Numbered from the stretch's first letter, positions 35,198 through 47,337 are shown. The stretch is 64,000 nt of DNA from Prostheceraeus crozeri (GCA_907163375.1 CAJQUW010012520.1:124001-188000), one strand, 5' to 3'. Notes: a model not told the origin generated them from the letters alone. Made by a program: numbers and translations.

Positions 35198-35749
35198 TAA
35201 AGATGTGCGTCGGATCAGAGAATGGCCGTTGATCCGATTGTATAAGGGAAAAATCCGAATCCGATCCATTCCGAATAACTTGATGGTAAATCCGATCTAA
35301 TCCGACATTTTTTGATTTCTTCGCATATCTTTGAATTGAAAGTATTGAATCTCAGCGTATAGCTTCGGGTTGTGAAAGCCTGTGTACATTTTGAATAGGC
35401 AAACTGTTGGGTATATGCATTATGTGTGCTCGCAGCCTATTATTGCTACCGGTCAAAATATTAGTCTGGTCTTCAATGTAGGGCTAGACATACTTGCTGA
35501 TATTTTCTTGTTGAATTATCTTAATGATCATTCCGATTGGTTCCTTTTACGCATATAGGATCGATTGATAGGACACGGGGTTCAACATTTGTGCATGACC
35601 TGCCTAATGGTTCTATGCTTTATGAAATGTCTTTACCTGAAGGAAATAACAGCCTATCTGAATATAGGATAATTGCATAACAAATGGAATAATATCAGAT
35701 AACGGTATTACCCGTACAGAAATAAATTGGTATGAAACATAGTATGAAA

Positions 35750-36185
35750 CCATCTGAATGTTCATACGTGCGATCAGACATACTATGAAACAGAGTATGT
35801 TACCATCTGACTTGCACATACGTATGATCAGACATACTATGGAACATAGTATGTTGCCATCTGACTTGTTCATGCGTATGATAAGACATACTATGGAACA
35901 TAGTATGTTGCCATCTGACTTGTTCATGCGTATGATAAGACATACTATGGAATATAGTATGTTGCCATCTGACTTGTTCATGCGTATGATAAGACATACT
36001 ATGGAACATAGTATGTTGCCATCTGACTTGTTCATGCGTATGATAAGACATACTATGGAATATAGTATGTTGCCATCTGACTTGTTCATGCGTATGATAA
36101 GACATACCATGGAACATAGTATGTTGCCATCTGACTTGTTCATGCGTATGATAAGACATACTGTGAAACATAGTATGTAGCCATC
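35750..36185. repeat. 54-bp tandem repeat with internal palindrome
   Basis: About eight copies of a 54-bp unit, each holding CATACTATGGAACATAGTATG-type palindromes (9-bp arms, 3-base loop) and a GCCATCTGACTTGTTCATGCG block. Because 54 is divisible by three, frames on both strands stay open through the array; these ORFs are artefacts. Confidence 0.95.
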
Positions 36186-37133
36186 TGTTTCATTCATATG
36201 ATATGGAGTACATCATGTTTTTATGACGCATGGGTACAGATAGATAATTGTCAAATATTCATGTATACCATGTCGCTCTGTCATTTTCAGTGTTATTATT
36301 ATCATTAGAATTTTTATCATGTGATCTGCTTAGCTTGCAGTTGTATTTTTACGAACATTATTTCCTAACGTGGTTTTAAAAAAAGCATATCAGATTTTCC
36401 ATTATGATGCGACTCTCTACCCAGATCCAATGATGCTGGTGATCAATCAGTTATCTAGACACAGGGTTACATTAATATAACTAGGTTAAATCGACACTTT
36501 GCCCAGTTAATGTGTCGTTTTACGTCTTAAACGATGACGAACCCATTTGTAATTCTTTCGTGTGAATGACATTTATTATTCATGTTTGATTTTTTAAAAA
36601 TCCATTCTGTCTGACGTGCAATGTTTTCACATTGCTCACCAGACCAACCTTTGATTCCACCTTTTTTGTGAATATTCTATGAATCAATTTTCTTATCGAT
36701 TGTCCAATTCATTATGCCTCTACCATTACAGGAAGGGGGAGCCAATGAATCCCCAGTTTGCTAATGCTTTATCTTTTTTTATATAGTCCCTGATTATATT
36801 TTTGATCTTTGTGTCAGGAAATTTAATGTCTCAATTTGAGATAGACTTTTGTACTTTTGCTAGTACACTAATTTTTAGAGACTGCATGCCAATAGAATGT
36901 AGCACAATTAATGCTTTTTTTATTGTAACTTCATGTACACAGCAAACCCCTAACTACGTTCAGTACATTACTTTATACAGCTATAGATAGCTCAAGAGTT
37001 TATGTGGCTTTTTATAGACGGCTAGGACGTGATATTTAACGAGCCGAAGGCGAGTTGTCCATACGAAGAAATATAATACCGTTAGACCTACTTGCGACGA
37101 TATTATCAACCGACTAAATCGAAAGCAGTTTTT

Positions 37134-37210
37134 AGCAAGTAGTGTAGCCTGTTTCTGATAGTCATACATTTTGGCAAGTAGTGTAGCCTGTTTCTGATAG
37201 TCATACATTT
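37134..37210. repeat. Short tandem duplication
   Basis: Two adjacent copies of a ~37-bp unit containing GTAGTGTAGCCTGTTTC and GATAGTCATACATTTTG. Confidence 0.9.
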
Positions 37211-38569
37211 TGAATGACGTTTTTGAGATTTAATTTACATTATGTGATACTCCTTTCAACAGCTATCCATTATTTTCTGCTTTATATTTCGTTTTAGATA
37301 ATTTGAGATTTACATAAGAGTGCATTTTGAGAGGTTGATTATATCTATAAGATATTTTCGAATTTCTGTCGTGCGGATTAGATTAAGAATCCATAAATTA
37401 GTTCGTTAAATCAAGTTTCGACTTTTTCTTGAGTGTTTTCTGACATAGTCCAAAAAGTCCTTATGCTTATTGCACTTTTTGTCATAATCAAGTCGCAAAT
37501 CGCATTATCTTGATTTCAAATGAAATGTACCTATCATTCCTGATTTAAGTAAGTTTTGGAAAGAGACAAAACGATTGGTGATATTGATCAAACAATAAGT
37601 CAAACTTCATGAAACACACTTAAAAATTAACTGTTAATGCACTCTGCTATTTTTCATGCGGCACAAGTTTGCGTTTTGGATGGGTTATGATAGATATTAA
37701 AAAATAGAGCAGATGTAGGAATATGGTTATATATTAGGATAGAAGAATCGATGGCAAAGTAAGATTTTCTGAAATTACTAAAACTTCTTTGACAATTATC
37801 GTTTTGGTTCTTTCCGAAACTTTTTTGAGAGACTTTATCTATAAATGAAGCCCGACAAATATTGTAATATTACTGAATGTTGACCCGATAAAAGTACCAT
37901 TTTTCGTGAACTACCCTTAATTAAATAATCATTTGTGAAGCCTACTGAATTATGCATTGAAGCTTACGTACTTGTATACATTATGTATTGACATGTCCTT
38001 TTTTTCAACATCACACATATTGTCGGAAACTCGGAATATATTTTGAGAAAGAACGGACTAACACTGACAATGACAGTTAGCAAGAATCTAAAAGTAAACT
38101 GTATTATTATCAATTTTTGACCTGAGATATTGTCTTTCACTTAGTACTACAATACATACGAAATTTTATAAAACGTTCTCTGTTTTATTTCTTTGTTGTT
38201 AATTTCATATCAAACTGTGAAACAAATTTTGGTTGCAATAATATCAATATGGTGGCAATTTCTTAGGATTTCACTTGGTCAAAAACATATCCTCTATAAA
38301 GTGCATGCCAATTTCATTAAACATCTCATGCTGAATTGAATGTCTGCATTGTTTATTTTCAGATAATTTTTTGTTCCTACGGTTCATTGTATAAGCTAAG
38401 CAATTTTTTTTACGAGTGGGTACGTCTGATGTGTTATGACAAAAAGTAATTACACGTATCTCATTTCTTATCTCAGCAGACTATATTCTCACTTTTGTAG
38501 AGACTTTTTCCTTCAAGTTAGGATATTTCATGTTATCAAAGTATTGGTGTAGATCGTTACATTTTCATA

Positions 38570-39110
38570 CCTTTTCATGCGAACATGGTGTGAATGATAA
38601 TCCGGTATACTATGATTCATACCATGCTTTATACTATGAGAGCCTGAGCCGTGTACATGAGCAGAACCTACATGCCGGTACTCATTCAATACAATGTCTC
38701 ATAGTCTATTTGCACGTACACTGCTTCATGGTATGCATGGCTATGGTATGATTCATACATATGAAGGGGTATGTATGTACATACAGCGTTACATTTTCAT
38801 ACCCTTTCATACTATGAATCATGCATATGATTCATACACGGTTTCATAGTATGCTTCATAGACTGTTTATACATACCCTGTTAATTCATGCCCTGTTTCA
38901 TAGTATGTTTCATAGTCTGTTAATACATACCCTGATGGTTCATACCCTGTTTCATAGTATGGATAGCTAGGGTATGATTCATACGTATGAAGGGGTATGT
39001 ATGTACATACAGCGTTACATTTTCATACCCTTTCATACTATGCTTCATACTATGACTCATACATATGATTCATACACTGTTTCATACGTATGTTTCATAC
39101 TATGATTCAT
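38570..39110. repeat. TTTCATAGTATG-rich repeat array
   Basis: Irregular repeats of TTCATAC, CATAGTATG and ATACATACC. A ~70-bp block (containing GAAGGGGTATGTATGTACAT and CAGCGTTACATTTTC) occurs twice, at about 38747 and 38979. It mirrors the left array of the same element in inverted orientation. Confidence 0.85.
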
Positions 39111-39307
39111 ACCAGTTTTTTCTGTACGGGTATAAATACCTCCATTCAAATAGTCACACTCTCTTCTGAATAGGAACAAATGTGGAAGGTCCTATAAGGC
39201 CTACCACGAGATATCATTGCGCTAATAATGAGACAAGCTGATTTCTGCTTGGTCTCAAGCTGATATCAAGCTAAAAAGCTAAGGTCTGTTTCTTAGATTA
39301 TAGTTGC

Positions 39308-39386
39308 ATTGTTAGGTAGCTCTGTTGGTAGAGCGTTGGCCAAGAATGCCAGAGGTCGGTGGTTCAAATCCACCAAGACGCGCAGT
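39308..39386 (+). mobile_element. tRNA-like SINE head
   Basis: Box A (GTAGCTCTGTTGGTAGAGCG), an anticodon-stem-like TTGGC...GCCAG, and box B with a perfect T-stem (GGTGGTTCAAATCCACC) are present. The acceptor stem does not pair and loop position 33 is A, not T, so this is a tRNA-derived SINE head or pseudogene rather than a working tRNA. It lies inside the hAT-like element but outside the inner one. Confidence 0.65.
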
Positions 39387-40029
39387 GTTATTCCGTCTTT
39401 GACATTATCTGCATAGCATCACATTCTTATCTGACAACCGAGTCAGCGTGCGCGAATCTTTCTTATGATGTACTAAGTAGACAGGAAATTGATGACTTCG
39501 AATTCCGACCCCGATGAACGGTGCTTGAAATGTGGAATAAGTGCAGCATGCTATGTTTTTAATGTAATTAAAAGTTATTTGTTGAGTTGTATTGAAGACA
39601 CAATATCTGTATAGATTTCCATAATAGTATAGATTTTTTGACCGATCCTGTCCAATCCGATACGATCCGAAGTTTATTTTCGCAATCTGAATCCAATCCG
39701 AGTCTGAAATGATTAATCCGAATCAGATCCGATCCGTGATCGGATTTGCACACCTTTACATGCTATGCGTCAATCAATCAGAGTGCAGTTTTCTTTAATG
39801 TCTCAAGAGAAACTCAGAGAGATCGCAGTATATTTAAAACAATTCCGAAGTAAGGCAGCCTAGTTGAAAATTCGAGATTGACTTATATCCAGTAAGTAGG
39901 GGCGGTGCACTGCAATACGCTAATTTCGATCAAATCTGCAATTATGATTGATTCGTTTCATCTATTCTCTCAGTCACAACAAATATGGAGTGAAAAACAT
40001 TTTCAACATGCAATATAATTAATCCAACT

Positions 40030-40090
40030 AGGAGAATTCTGTTCAATTTTATACTAATTCAGTTCAATTTTATACTAATTCAGTTCAAAC
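40030..40090. repeat. Two-copy 24-bp tandem repeat
   Basis: TTCAATTTTATACTAATTCAG occurs twice in a row, with a partial third copy. Confidence 0.85.
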
Positions 40091-40257
40091 TTTTGCTTTC
40101 ATGAAAATGAAACTTCTTGCAAATCACGGCTATATCATAAATAAACGATGCACTTCCTGATGTTGAGAAGGAAGTGACAAAATCAGATAATTTATGCTCA
40201 TAAGAATTATTTAGGACACGAAATCTCAATTCCCGCTTCCTCAGAGTTTTGGAATAC

Positions 40258-40434
40258 CATGGTGAATACTGCGTACTCTGCCGATGCCTCTCTTGCTTAT
40301 AAACATCTTTACATTTCCGGGGCCAGCGTTCCACCCGAAAGATTTCTTCGGCATACGGCAGCATTGTGACATATCACAGAGACTGCTTGAGGCCGAGTAA
40401 ATGAGATGGTAACCTTCTTGCACGGTGGCTATGG
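40258..40434 (-). CDS. Weak candidate cassette exon of the minus-strand gene
   Basis: The acceptor is TTATCTATCAG before 40434. The exon would read IATVQEGYHLIYSASSSLCD and then CRMPKKSFGWNAGPGNVKMF, to a GTATTC donor after 40258. Its 177 bp enters with two bases and leaves one, so it could be inserted between exons 2 and 3 without changing phase. Composition is less AT-rich than the surroundings. The donor is poor, and exons 2 and 3 join correctly without it. Confidence 0.3.
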
Positions 40435-40939
40435 CTGATAGATAAATAAGAGTATCAACTGAATTGCACCATATATTAAGCACAAGAATTTGTGCTTGAA
40501 GTATAGAATGCATGTAGAATATATAGAAGAAAATCTTGTCATACGAACTTTAGGATTAGTGGACCTAGAGCACTTTTGTCAAAATCACGAGAAATAGAGC
40601 ACAATGACTCTCAATAGAGCACAAGTCTCCAAATGGAGCACTTAGTAGACACTCTGTACTATGATGCGATGATGTCTTGACATGTACAGGATGGTTGAAA
40701 TAAATATGATATGCTGTCAAATAGGCTATTCATCTTAGAAATAGATTACATGGCGCTGATGTATTTCCAATGCTTCAGATTTCGCTCTGATGGCGAAGGT
40801 ATCCAGAGACACAATTGTGAAGATGTGAAGCCTGCCTCCTTCATGCGATACATGTATCGGTACACTAGATTAACTAACACAGAAACCTTATCGAACGGTT
40901 AAGCAACACTAGTATTTAACGGTTAAGCAACACGAACGG

Positions 40940-41980
40940 TTAGCAACACAACTGAAAATTCAACTTTTGTATCCTTCGATGTGAAAAACCTTTGCCCAAG
41001 TATACCAATAATGGAAACTATTGTGGCAGTCATAGATTTTAAGAAGGAAAATTGGAGCAAAATAAATAATTATTGTATTGATTTAGAATCAATTGAAAAG
41101 ATGCTTAAGTTTGTATGTTTCAACTACGAGATCGAGTATAATGGGAAAAATTACCTTCAAATTAAAGGTTGTCCTATAGGAGCCCATCTTAGTCCGCCTT
41201 TTGTGGCTTTATTTATGCATAGTATTGAAAGTAAGGCTCTATAACTGTTGAAATCACAACACAACACATCTCCAAGTATTTATGCTCGATACATTGATGA
41301 CGCAATTATGGGTCCCTTTCACAAGGACTTTGATTTTAGTATCAGCCTAAAACCTTCCAATGGCGTCAATGAAAATATTGAATTCACGTTGGAAGTTCCA
41401 AAAAATCTTACACTAAATTTCTTGGGCATAAGCATCACGTTGAGGGAATGTAATATCAATTATAGATGGTTTGAAAAAGATATACATTCGAGCACTTCTC
41501 TGCGCAGCGATAGTTGCGTAGCTAACCTTATCAAAAATAATTACATATATAATAGCATCAACTACGTCAAGAGAACATGTAGCAATGAAACTGATTGCAA
41601 GGAAGCTTTAAATAAACTTGAGGCAAAATTAACTAAAAATGGATTTTCCATGAAACGAAAACATAAGAAATGTAATAAAAGAAACAAAGGAATGCGTAAA
41701 AAACAGTACGTATTTAAAACTAGGATTTGTTAACGATAAAACTTATCGTGATATCCGCAAATTAATTAGAAAATGCGAGTTACCGATAAATCTCATTAGC
41801 TCCCCTAATCAAGTTTTATACAATAAACTGAAATTCAAACAAAAAGCAGAAAAACACGAAAATTGTCTTGTTTGTGAGAGCTTGCCTAATAGGATGAAGT
41901 GTGCAGATCGGTTTCCGGTATACAAATTTTTTGTATACAATTTCGGCTTACAAAATCGGTCAGGCCAGACTTTCGTCTGC
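40940..41980 (+). mobile_element. Penelope-like element with RT domain
   Basis: The plus strand reads FVSFDVKNLCPSIPIMETI, then CFNYEIEYNGKNYLQIKG, GCPIGAHLSPPFVALFMHSI and SPSIYARYIDDAIMGPFHK, with the YIDD catalytic box. IEFTLEVPKNLTLNFLGISI and a basic tail follow. The order (motif A in F-D-V-x-N-L-F/C-P-S-I-P, the G-x-P-x-G-x-x-L-S-P block, Y-x-D-D, then F-T-x-E...L-x-F-L) is characteristic of Penelope-like RTs. The start of the endonuclease part (CADRFPVYKF) is reached near 41900, and then an RTE-like LINE begins. The N-terminal part of the RT is missing. The copy is broken but rather well preserved, and is a third lineage distinct from those at 2.5 and 25 kb. Confidence 0.85.
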
Positions 41981-41984
41981 TACT

Positions 41985-44040
41985 GGTACCACGTAGCCTA
42001 GCACTGCCTGCCGCGGGTCGAGTCATCGGCGACTAAACCGATGCCCCCACCCCTATGGGTGAGGTGGGTGGTGAGACACCCAACAGGATTAAAAACAATA
42101 CCTGCCAAAGGGCGGTTGAACTCCCTGTGAGCCAACGCCCATCTCACACCTGCAACAGGGTGGAGTCACAGGCGTCTTGAACCCTTCTTGCCCCGGACTC
42201 CTGGCCCACTCTGGCAAGCGGACATGGGATCGTGCGACGATGTCGTCTCCCATAGCACACGCCTTCCAATGATGCAAAATATAAAACGGATCAATGAGTA
42301 TGCTACCGCGTTCGGGGCAACCGACGTGCTGCCTGTGCTGGCATTGGCGACAAATATGCGAAGACCAGCAAGACGCCGAAACATCGTCAGGAGAACCCAC
42401 GATGTCACTCAAGGAAGACTGTTCAAACTAGCGGCCTGGAATGTGCGCACCCTACTGGACCAAGTAAACAGTGAAAGACCAGAGCGTCGTACTGCGCATG
42501 AAGCATTGGAACTTTTTCGGCACCATGTCGACATCGCACGATTTAGCGAGACGCGTCTTGCTGGTGAAGGCCAACTTGTGGAGAAATCAGGCTACACATT
42601 CTACTGGAAAGGATTCCCAGCAGGAGAGCGGCGAACTCATGGAGTTGGCTTCGCTATCCGAACTAGTTTGGTGGACTCACTAGCCGAGCTATCGACCTGC
42701 ATCAATGAACGCCTCATGAAGCTGTGCCTACGACTAGGCAAGAGAAAGCACATGACTGTGATCAGCGCTAATGCGCCTACTCTCGATGCTGATATCAATG
42801 TTAAAGAAGACTTCTACGACGCTCTCGATAGACTCATCTCCGCTATCCTAGATACGGAAAGACTCATACTCCATGGAGACTTCAACGCCCGTGTTGGCAG
42901 AGATTTCAACTCGTGGTCGCCTCTCGGCCAGCATGGCGTGGGCAACATGAATGCAAATGGGCTGCTTTTGCTCACCAGATTCGTTGAACATGATTTCACC
43001 AACACCATTTTCAGGCAGAAGAACAGCCACACAGCAATTTGGCGCCATCTGCGCTCTGGGCACTGGCACATGATTGACTATGCCATCACTCGCTCTCGTG
43101 ACAGGAAAGAAGTACTCAACACAAAAGTCGCTCATGCGTCTGATGCCTGCTGGACCGACCACAGAATGGTTGTGTGCACCCTGAGCATCCGCACTGAAAA
43201 GCAGCATCGGCGAAGATTCCAGTTCCGCCCCAAATTACGCGCAGAACTGCTGAAGAAAGAACAGACAGCGGAGCCATACCAACAGTCCCTGCGCAACAAA
43301 TTGCAACAAACAAGGTCTCAGAACCTATCTCTCCAGCGGAGATTCACTCAATATGGGAGGAGATGAAAACTGCTATCTTTAACGCCTGTGAAGAAACTGT
43401 TGAAATCCAAAAGAGAACACATCAGGACTGGTTTGACCAAAGCGAAAAGGAAATTCTCAAACTCTGAGATCAGAAGAGCAAAGCCTTTGTGACGTGGCAG
43501 CAAAATCCAAGAACCCGCAGTCACAAAGCTAACCTGATTGAGATCCAGAAAGAAGTGCCAACTCGCATCCGAGAAATGAAAGATAACTGGTGGAAAATAA
43601 CGGCTGCTGAACTCCAAAAACTTGAAGGCGTAGCATTCTTCGCGGCTACGAAAATGGTCTATGGACCCTCAACCCGCGGACAAGTACCACTGAAATCTGC
43701 TAACGGTGTGCTTCTGAAAGATCAGCAAGCGATCCAAGACAGATGGCAAGAGTACCTTCACAAACTACTGAACCGCCATAATGATCCCAACCTTACCATC
43801 CTGGATGAAATTGAAGAGCATGCAGTGAGATCGGACCTCAACCTACCACCCACACTTGAAGTAAGCCAGGCACTGGATCCTCTCAAAAACAGCAAAGCTC
43901 TTGAAGTACGGTGGGATGGCTCTCAGAGATAGCCAGCACAAATTGCTTGTTAGTATGTGGATACAAGAACACCAGCCCGGTGACATGAAGAACGCCAGGA
44001 TTGTTTCCATCTACAAAAAAGGATCAGCTGAATGTATCTA
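41985..44040 (+). mobile_element. RTE-like LINE, endonuclease and start of RT
   Basis: A long frame (42188-43366, 392 codons; first ATG at about 42226) encodes a complete endonuclease. It reads LAAWNVRTLLDQVN, DIARFSETRLAGEGQLVEKS, RRTHGVGFAIRTSLVDSL, LILHGDFNARVGRD, HWHMIDYAITRSRDRKEV and CWTDHRMVVCTLS, so the Asn, Glu, GDFNAR and TDH catalytic boxes are all present. A second frame (43489-43932) gives the linker and pre-RT region (TKMVYGPSTRGQVPLKSANG, KDQQAIQDRWQEYLHKLLNR, LEVSQALDPLKNSKALE). NARIVSIYKKGSAE follows to 44040, where homology ends before the RT palm. It is more GC-rich than its surroundings, which suggests a relatively young insertion. The class call is from memory of craniofacial-development-protein-2-like RTE proteins. 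Confidence 0.8.
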
Positions 44041-46340
44041 ATGGAAGTATTGGGGCTCTCTTAGATTTTTGCTGAGCATTGAAAAGTCAACACGTGGTTT
44101 TTTCTCGCATCTCACGTTTTCTCATTGAAAGACCTGGAAGCTTCCCGACAGAATTTGGTCATCACTGAAGAGCTTGCTGAAGAGTTTCATTCATCTATTT
44201 TTGCTGTCGATGAAGCAGCACTCAGAAAAAAAGCATTTGCGTGGACAATCATTTGGATGCAACTCTGATCTAGAGGAATCTGTTTGCGAAATTCTGGGTA
44301 AATTTCGTTTAGAAGAGTTTGAAATGTTTGACAACCTTAGGTGTCAGGAAGTTGAAATGTGATCGAAGACAGGGAAATTGGTTTGAAAAGTGAACTTCTG
44401 AAGACTTGCAATTTTATCTGGCCACATAAAAAATTCTTGTGTTGATAAATTTTCAAACAACACATAGCCGTCGGTAAGTTTTCAACATATTTATAAAGAA
44501 CATTATTTTTATTATCAATTCATCAAAATATTCAAAATTTCGTATGTTTTTTTAAAATGATTCGGCAGACTGATAAATAATGGAAATTTTTTAAAACTTT
44601 GCATAGCCTCCTAGCCCATATATGCCATAATAATGATCCATCATGTTAGAATTAAAATATTTGCATTTTTTCGTTTGTCCGGAAACTTAATGGACGTACC
44701 ACGTATATTTTTACCAATCTGCTTTTACTTGTGGCCAAGATAAAAGTTGGAAGGAGAGACTTGCTTTTTTGCTGTTTGCAACTATGAAGAATCACCTCCT
44801 GTGAAGTCTCATACCAACTACATAGCAAAGAGAGCATCACAGCGCATACATACTGTACGTTTATAGCAGTTCGGAAGATTCCTTCGATGCGCAAGCTGGA
44901 AGTCATTTAGATTTATATTCAGATGATTCTTGGTGTGATCGAGTATAACAGCTCGCTGATGAAAAATGACATCATCTTGGTCAACATTGGAGAAAATACC
45001 GAGAAGATGCATCAAATATACAGGCACCACATGTAAAATGCGAATGCCTTCCACCCGGTATAGAAGAAAAAAAACAACAAAATGCTTTGAAAGCGTTTCA
45101 CTCTACGCTCGTACAAAGTCATATGCAAAACAAAGTGGCTTCGCGTCGATTGACACAATCAGTAAAATTTCTTGTGCCATTCTCTCAAACTAAACGACTG
45201 ACTTTTTCTTTCATATTCTGCATTAAGTTGCTTAATGCAGCTAAATTTGTTAATTTGATTGCATACAACATGAATATTTCTTGTGCTGAATGATTATTAT
45301 TTAAAATACAAACGATTTAACATTATTACTGAATTTAATTACACATAGCCATAACAATTTCGCAGATTAGCACAAACGATGTCACAACGATGTTACACAC
45401 ATAATACCGTATCGGCATAGACACACGAGCCGAAGTCAGTGTGCAGCGCTTGACTGATTTAGGTCGACATACATAACGAATGTACCTCTGAATGTGCACA
45501 AGTATATTTGAAAGTAAGAATGTCATATGAAGTTGGCGAGTCTCTGTGATCAAATTAGCATGCACATGGAAGAATCTAAATGAGTTCTCGACTGCAGGTC
45601 GCTGAAGTAGAGATTGTGTAGAACTGAGAACATAGAGGACACGGCAATTCAAAGTCGTAGCATCCAATGCTACCACCATATCTGGAAGCAATGTCTATTC
45701 ACCAGATCCGTCCAGTGCTATGTGTTCAAAACAAACAGTGACGACACTTGCCCTTCCATGGCATTAATCTTTTTACTCCCCTTGACGTTGTATATAATAT
45801 CCGCTTCTTGTTTGTTCTTGTTCTCCGACGCATTCGCATGAATAGAGACCGTCGAAAGGCCTCACGATTTATTGATGAAACGGTTGTTTTGTCTTGCTTT
45901 TATTCTTAATTCGAAGTCAACAAAATTTAACATGTCAATTCTCTAAAATTCCACTTGATTTTGAATATCTAATTATCAATTAACAATTAATTTTAATTTC
46001 AATGAATTATTTTAAGTATCAAAATCGTATTCAAAGTATTAAAAAGGTATTAAAGTCGAATTTAAAGTATTGACTACTATTCCAAAGCTTTTTAGACGAG
46101 CGACTTGTAAGGCAACTCCAAACACGAATCATTGCCAGTCTGATCCGGTACAGTCATCGGCGCAGTTGAGGCGATAAACAACCTTAAGATGTTTGGGCTG
46201 TACCGGTCTCTTTCATACAAACATATTCCACAAGGCGGATATTGACTTGCAAAATTTCTTTACACCCGGCTTTCTCAACGTAGCTAAGATAGACTCCGCC
46301 AGCCGAGAGACACATGGTATCGGTACTAACACTATTTGCT
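44041..46340. other. intronic stretch, not explained
   Basis: Several short minus frames (44652-44906, 44818-45054, 45335-45691) and one plus frame (44174-44362) occur. None matches a family I recognise or has splice sites in a consistent phase. It may contain a decayed element. Confidence 0.3.
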
Positions 46341-46342
46341 GT

Positions 46343-46580
46343 GTCAAATCTCAACGGATGTAACCACCACGAGACATGTTTCGGCCTGACGCTCTCAACA
46401 GATGGTCCACTGGCCTTGTGGTTAGAGGGTTTGCTTGCACGTCCTATAGCTACGTCGATGGTTCAAAACTACCCACGACTGATGAGGCCCAACAGGCCTA
46501 AACATGTCTCGTCATGGCTACATCTGTTGAGATTTGATAAATTTATTACTTTCCAGGTTACTTGTCTTAACATGCAATGA
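46343..46580 (+). mobile_element. tRNA-derived SINE with hammerhead-like core, copy 1
   Basis: The Pol III-like head has box A TGGCCTTGTGGTTAGAGG and box B GATGGTTCAAAACTACC. It is followed by CTGATGA (46479-46485), stem GGCC, loop CAACA, stem GGCC, then TAAAC in place of GAAAC, and by a tail containing ACATCTGTTGAGATTTGA. A left flank (46344-46380) is an imperfect inverted copy of 46501-46538, so head and core sit in a ~37-bp stem. The tail recurs at about 47338-47402. Confidence 0.7.
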
Positions 46581-46684
46581 GTAGTGCCTGTGTGAAGCGC
46601 CTCAATCTCGGATGCGGTATTAAGTGATTGCAGAATGCAATATGCCCTCCACGTGCCTGCAATGAAGCAGTGCCTCCCTGGCTA

Positions 46685-46812
46685 ATTCACGCTCTCAACA
46701 GATGGTCCGGTGGCCTTGTGGTTAGAGGATTTGCCTGCACGTCCTCTAGCTCCCACGTCGCTGGTTAGACTGATGAGGCCCAACAGGCCGAAACATGTCT
46801 CGTGGTGGTGGT
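46685..46812 (+). mobile_element. tRNA-derived SINE with hammerhead-like core, copy 2
   Basis: It shares the CTCTCAACAGATGGTCC start, the box A region and the core with copy 1. Here the core is exact: CTGATGA (46770-46776), GGCC, CAACA, GGCC, GAAAC (46790-46794), then ATGTCTCGTGG. The expected tail is missing at 46813 but appears at 47338-47402, suggesting a ~525-bp insertion split this copy. Confidence 0.7.
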
Positions 46813-47337
46813 GGTCTCTTCTTCTGTTTGAATATAAAGGAAACATTGGAACATGCAACAACAACGTTAATGAAGTGGAACAATCTGCTGCCATAATACC
46901 ATAGCAATCGAACAATGAGCAGCGAGATCAACATTAAAAACGCCAAATTGTGCGAAGCTTCAGTGACTGTTGTCAACCGGATCACACAGCAAAGAGACAC
47001 AGTCGATGTCAAGTTCTACAGAGAAGTTTGTGAACGTTTTTTGGTGCACCTGCTAACTTCTTAAATAATGATAGGAGGGCCCAACATTATCGAGAAAACT
47101 TTAGCGCAATGATCTGAATTCTTAGAATGTGAAGGAATCGTGGCGATCGGAGCATTTCTGAAGAGATTCACAGCAATCCGCAAGCGGCGCACGTCTATTT
47201 TTCCTTTCTCTGTAAGGTATTGAAAATTTCTTTTTGCCCAGTCAGTAAGTTCCTGCATGTGCCATCGTTTTGAATCGGTTTGCACTTCTAGCAAACCTAG
47301 ATCAATCTAAGATCAATCTTAAATCTTGATCAATCTA
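46813..47337. other. Sequence splitting SINE copy 2, unidentified
   Basis: About 525 bp between the two halves of the SINE. A minus-strand open segment (47061-47294) reads DSKRWHMQELTDWAKRNFQ and KIDVRRLRIAVNLFRNAPI, which looks protein-like, but I recognise neither the family nor splice sites. Confidence 0.4.

Larger units (their letters stand above)
35711..39130. mobile_element. Inner terminal-repeat DNA element with palindromic subterminal arrays
   Basis: The ends CCCGTACAGAAA and TTTCTGTACGGG are inverted repeats that continue inward as TTGGTATGAA...CATAGTATGAAAC on both sides. The flanking dinucleotide is TA on each side (35709-35710 and 39131-39132). Both subterminal zones are built of CATAGTATG/CATACTATG palindromes in opposite orientation. 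The central 2.3 kb (36.2-38.5 kb) is AT-rich and non-coding. The superfamily is not determined. Confidence 0.65.
35198..39758. mobile_element. hAT-like DNA transposon hosting a second element
   Basis: The left end TAAAGATGTGC and right end GCACACCTTTA are imperfect inverted repeats. They are followed inward by many AATCCGATC-type subterminal repeats on both sides (35215-35310 and 39640-39745). The flanks carry an 8-bp duplication with one mismatch, CAAGCTAT (35190-35197) and CATGCTAT (39759-39766), the hAT target length. No transposase is visible. Most of its length is the inner element at 35711-39130. Both lie in the 14.3-kb intron between exons 2 and 3. Confidence 0.75.

Noticed and set aside
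35750-36185. Regularly spaced repeats resembling a CRISPR array
   Set aside because: Units are fully tandem with no variable spacers, and the genome is eukaryotic.
35613-36197. Long ORFs on both strands with MIRHTMEHSM-like or HTHEQVRWQHT-like repeats
   Set aside because: They are translations of a 54-bp tandem repeat whose period is a multiple of three; frames on both strands stay open for that reason alone.
39308-39386. A functional tRNA gene
   Set aside because: The T-arm is perfect, but the acceptor stem does not pair and the anticodon loop lacks T33; a tRNA-derived SINE head is more likely.
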